This document shows positions 62,558 to 64,000 of a DNA stretch of 64,000 nucleotides, in pieces; positions within the stretch are counted from its first letter, which is position 1, and each line of letters opens with the position of its first letter. Under the pieces are notes generated by a model. The model made no database searches, was not told where the DNA came from, and saw only the letters and a list, made by a program, of their open reading frames with translations. Both the position numbers and the translations under genes were made by a program. The stretch spans positions 2,666,001 to 2,730,000 of the forward strand of contig NZ_CP097870.1 of the NCBI RefSeq assembly GCF_029223545.1, given 5' to 3'. The stretch is from Thauera sp. GDN1. Lineage in GTDB: Bacteria; Pseudomonadota; Gammaproteobacteria; Burkholderiales; Rhodocyclaceae.

Positions 62558-63196
62558 ATGCTGGACAAGGCGCACTACATCGTCGTGGAGGGCCCGATCG
62601 GCGCAGGCAAGACCTCGCTCGCCAGACGCCTGGCCGAACGCCTGCAGGCCGACACGCTGTTCGAGCAGGCCGAATTCAATCCCTTCCTGACCCGCTTCTA
62701 CCACCAGCCCGAACGCTGGGCGATGGCGACCCAGATCTCCTTCCTGTTCCAGCGCATCGACCAGCTCGCGGGGCTGGGCACGATCGGCGAGGGCCGCCGG
62801 GTGGTGTCCGATTTCCTGCTCGACAAGGACCGCCTGTTCGCCGAGCAGAACCTCTCCGAGGACGAGCTCGCGCTCTACCGCCGCATCCACGACAACGTGC
62901 ATCCGGCCGGCCTGCCGCGGCCCGACCTGGTGATCTACCTGCAGGCCAGGCCCGACACGCTGATGGAGCGCATCCGCAAGCGCGGCCTCGAGGCCGAGCG
63001 CCACATCACCGAGTCCTACCTGCACCAGGTCGCCGAGCGCTACACGCGCTACTTCTACCAGTACGACGCCGCGCCGCTCTTCATCGTCGATGCCGGGCAG
63101 CTCAATCCGGTCGACCGCGACGAGGATTTCGAGCTGCTGCTCGAGCGCCTGCGCGAGATGCGCAGCTATCGCGAATTCTTCGGTTATGCAGGGTAA
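62558..63196 (+). CDS. deoxynucleoside kinase (dAK/dGK-like)
   Basis: 212 residues. P-loop VVEGPIGAGKTSLARRL, the D/ERS-type VVSDFLLDKDRLFAEQN and LID region RIRKRGLEAERHI are those of dNK-type kinases. It phosphorylates a deoxynucleoside using ATP or GTP; the base specificity cannot be judged. It is followed by panB after 92 bases. Confidence 0.85.
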   Translation: MLDKAHYIVVEGPIGAGKTSLARRLAERLQADTLFEQAEFNPFLTRFYHQPERWAMATQISFLFQRIDQLAGLGTIGEGRRVVSDFLLDKDRLFAEQNLSEDELALYRRIHDNVHPAGLPRPDLVIYLQARPDTLMERIRKRGLEAERHITESYLHQVAERYTRYFYQYDAAPLFIVDAGQLNPVDRDEDFELLLERLREMRSYREFFGYAG

Positions 63197-63243
63197 GACC
63201 TAGCCGAAACCCGTTGCGCATTCGCGGCAATGGACTTGTGCAA

Positions 63244-63261
63244 TGCACCAGTTTGGTGAAC
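63244..63261. promoter_or_regulatory. NtrC-like dyad before panB
   Basis: TGCACCAGTTTGGTGAAC contains the dyad CACCA/TGGTG and matches the NtrC consensus TGCACC-N5-GGTGCA in all but the last positions. It lies only about 28 bases before the panB start, close for an activator, so this may be chance or a repressor-like site. Confidence 0.25.
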
Positions 63262-63288
63262 ACTGCGCCCTCCCTTCAGGAGCGATGA

Positions 63289-64000
63289 ATGAGCTATCTC
63301 CAGGACCAGAAGCCCGTCACCCTCTTCGAGCTCGGCAAGATGCGCGCCGAGGGCCGCAGGATCGCCATGCTGACGGCCTACGACGCCAGCTTCGCCGCGC
63401 TGCTCGGCCGCGCCGGCGTCGATGCCATCCTCATCGGCGATTCGCTCGGCAACGTGCTGCAGGGGCAGAAATCGACGCTGCCGGTCACACTCGAGCACAT
63501 GGCCTACCACACCGAATGCGTGGCCCGCGCCGGCGCCCGCCCGTTCGTCATCACCGACATGCCGTTCGGCAGCTACCACGAAAACCCGGAGCAGGCGATG
63601 CGCAACGCCGCCCGCCTGATGGCGGCCGGCGCGCAGATGGTCAAGGTCGAGGGCGGTGAGTTCATGGCCGGGACCGTGCGCTTCCTCGTCGAGCGCGGGG
63701 TGCCAGTGTGCGCCCACATCGGTCTCACGCCGCAGGCGGTGCATCAGCTCGGCGGCTACCGTGTGCAGGGCCGCAGCGAGGAAGGCGCGGCACGGCTGAA
63801 GGCCGATGCCCATGCGCTGGAGCAGGCCGGCGCCGCGCTGATGGTCATGGAGATGGTGCCCGCCGCGCTCGCCGCCGAGATCACCGCCAGCCTGCAGAGC
63901 ATGGCGACGATCGGCATCGGCGCCGGCGCGGGCTGCGACGGGCAGGTCCTGGTGCTGCACGACATGCTCGGCGTCTTCCCCGGCAAGACCGCGCGCTTCG
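63289..64000 (+). CDS. panB: ketopantoate hydroxymethyltransferase PanB (3' truncated by window end)
   Basis: The first ~237 residues: [75 protein letters not shown] and [21 protein letters not shown] are diagnostic, ending near the [14 protein letters not shown] segment. It makes ketopantoate in CoA synthesis. The start MSYLQDQ at 63289 is preceded by CAGGAGCG. The end of the gene is outside the window. Confidence 0.95.
   Translation, partial: MSYLQDQKPVTLFELGKMRAEGRRIAMLTAYDASFAALLGRAGVDAILIGDSLGNVLQGQKSTLPVTLEHMAYHTECVARAGARPFVITDMPFGSYHENPEQAMRNAARLMAAGAQMVKVEGGEFMAGTVRFLVERGVPVCAHIGLTPQAVHQLGGYRVQGRSEEGAARLKADAHALEQAGAALMVMEMVPAALAAEITASLQSMATIGIGAGAGCDGQVLVLHDMLGVFPGKTARF

Overview
This is a high-GC, gene-dense window that looks like the chromosome of a denitrifying betaproteobacterium of the Thauera/Azoarcus/Aromatoleum type (Rhodocyclales). 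I infer this from the gene content: the purM / AI-2E transporter / hda / HAD / pcnB / folK / deoxynucleoside kinase / panB order, acyl-CoA catabolic genes, and anaerobic-respiration modules. No rRNA, complete tRNA, CRISPR array or intact transposon was found.

Layout. 0-12.3 kb is a catabolic, CoA-centred region: the end of a CoxG-like protein, a crotonase, an amidohydrolase, two class III CoA-transferases, an acyl-CoA ligase, a nitronate-monooxygenase-like flavoenzyme, a lone ETF beta subunit, a LuxR-type regulator and a short-chain dehydrogenase. The substrate cannot be read from sequence. 12.3-13.2 kb is a scar: an IS3-family end and truncated orfA, AT-rich DNA, and the 3' half of a serine-type tRNA (a candidate old attachment site). 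13.2-18.2 kb pairs an NsrR-like nitric-oxide sensor with a compact cbb3-like oxidase (CcoN-, CcoO- and mono-haem cytochrome c-like subunits), a group III truncated globin, a SCO1-type copper protein and a small membrane protein. 18.2-32.9 kb is a complete TMAO respiration system: torECAD, then torR, torS and torT, with an unknown protein and a membrane EAL/GGDEF protein between. torS carries a frameshift in this sequence. The ~700-base gap between the oxidase and torE holds several perfect inverted repeats.

34.2-39.7 kb is the most unusual segment and the best candidate for an undescribed system: a three-gene row of patatin-like phospholipase, a 1005-residue HEAT-repeat/CHAT caspase-like protease and a ComEC-type metallo-beta-lactamase-fold protein, preceded by a 28-base near-palindrome. 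The pairing of a self-controllable protease with a membrane-lipid hydrolase suggests a conflict or stress-triggered system, which is inference.

39.8-64 kb is mostly housekeeping: mutL, YqaA-like, miaA, DUF1415, YdcH-like, an RND efflux pump, small accessory genes, a decayed DUF2157/DUF4401/GDYXXLXY locus, a Mut7-C protein, a free-standing GHKL (Hsp90/MORC-like) ATPase, purM, and a pcnB-folK-panB run cut by the window end. A pair of inverted REP-like units lies between the YdcH-like gene and the RND permease.
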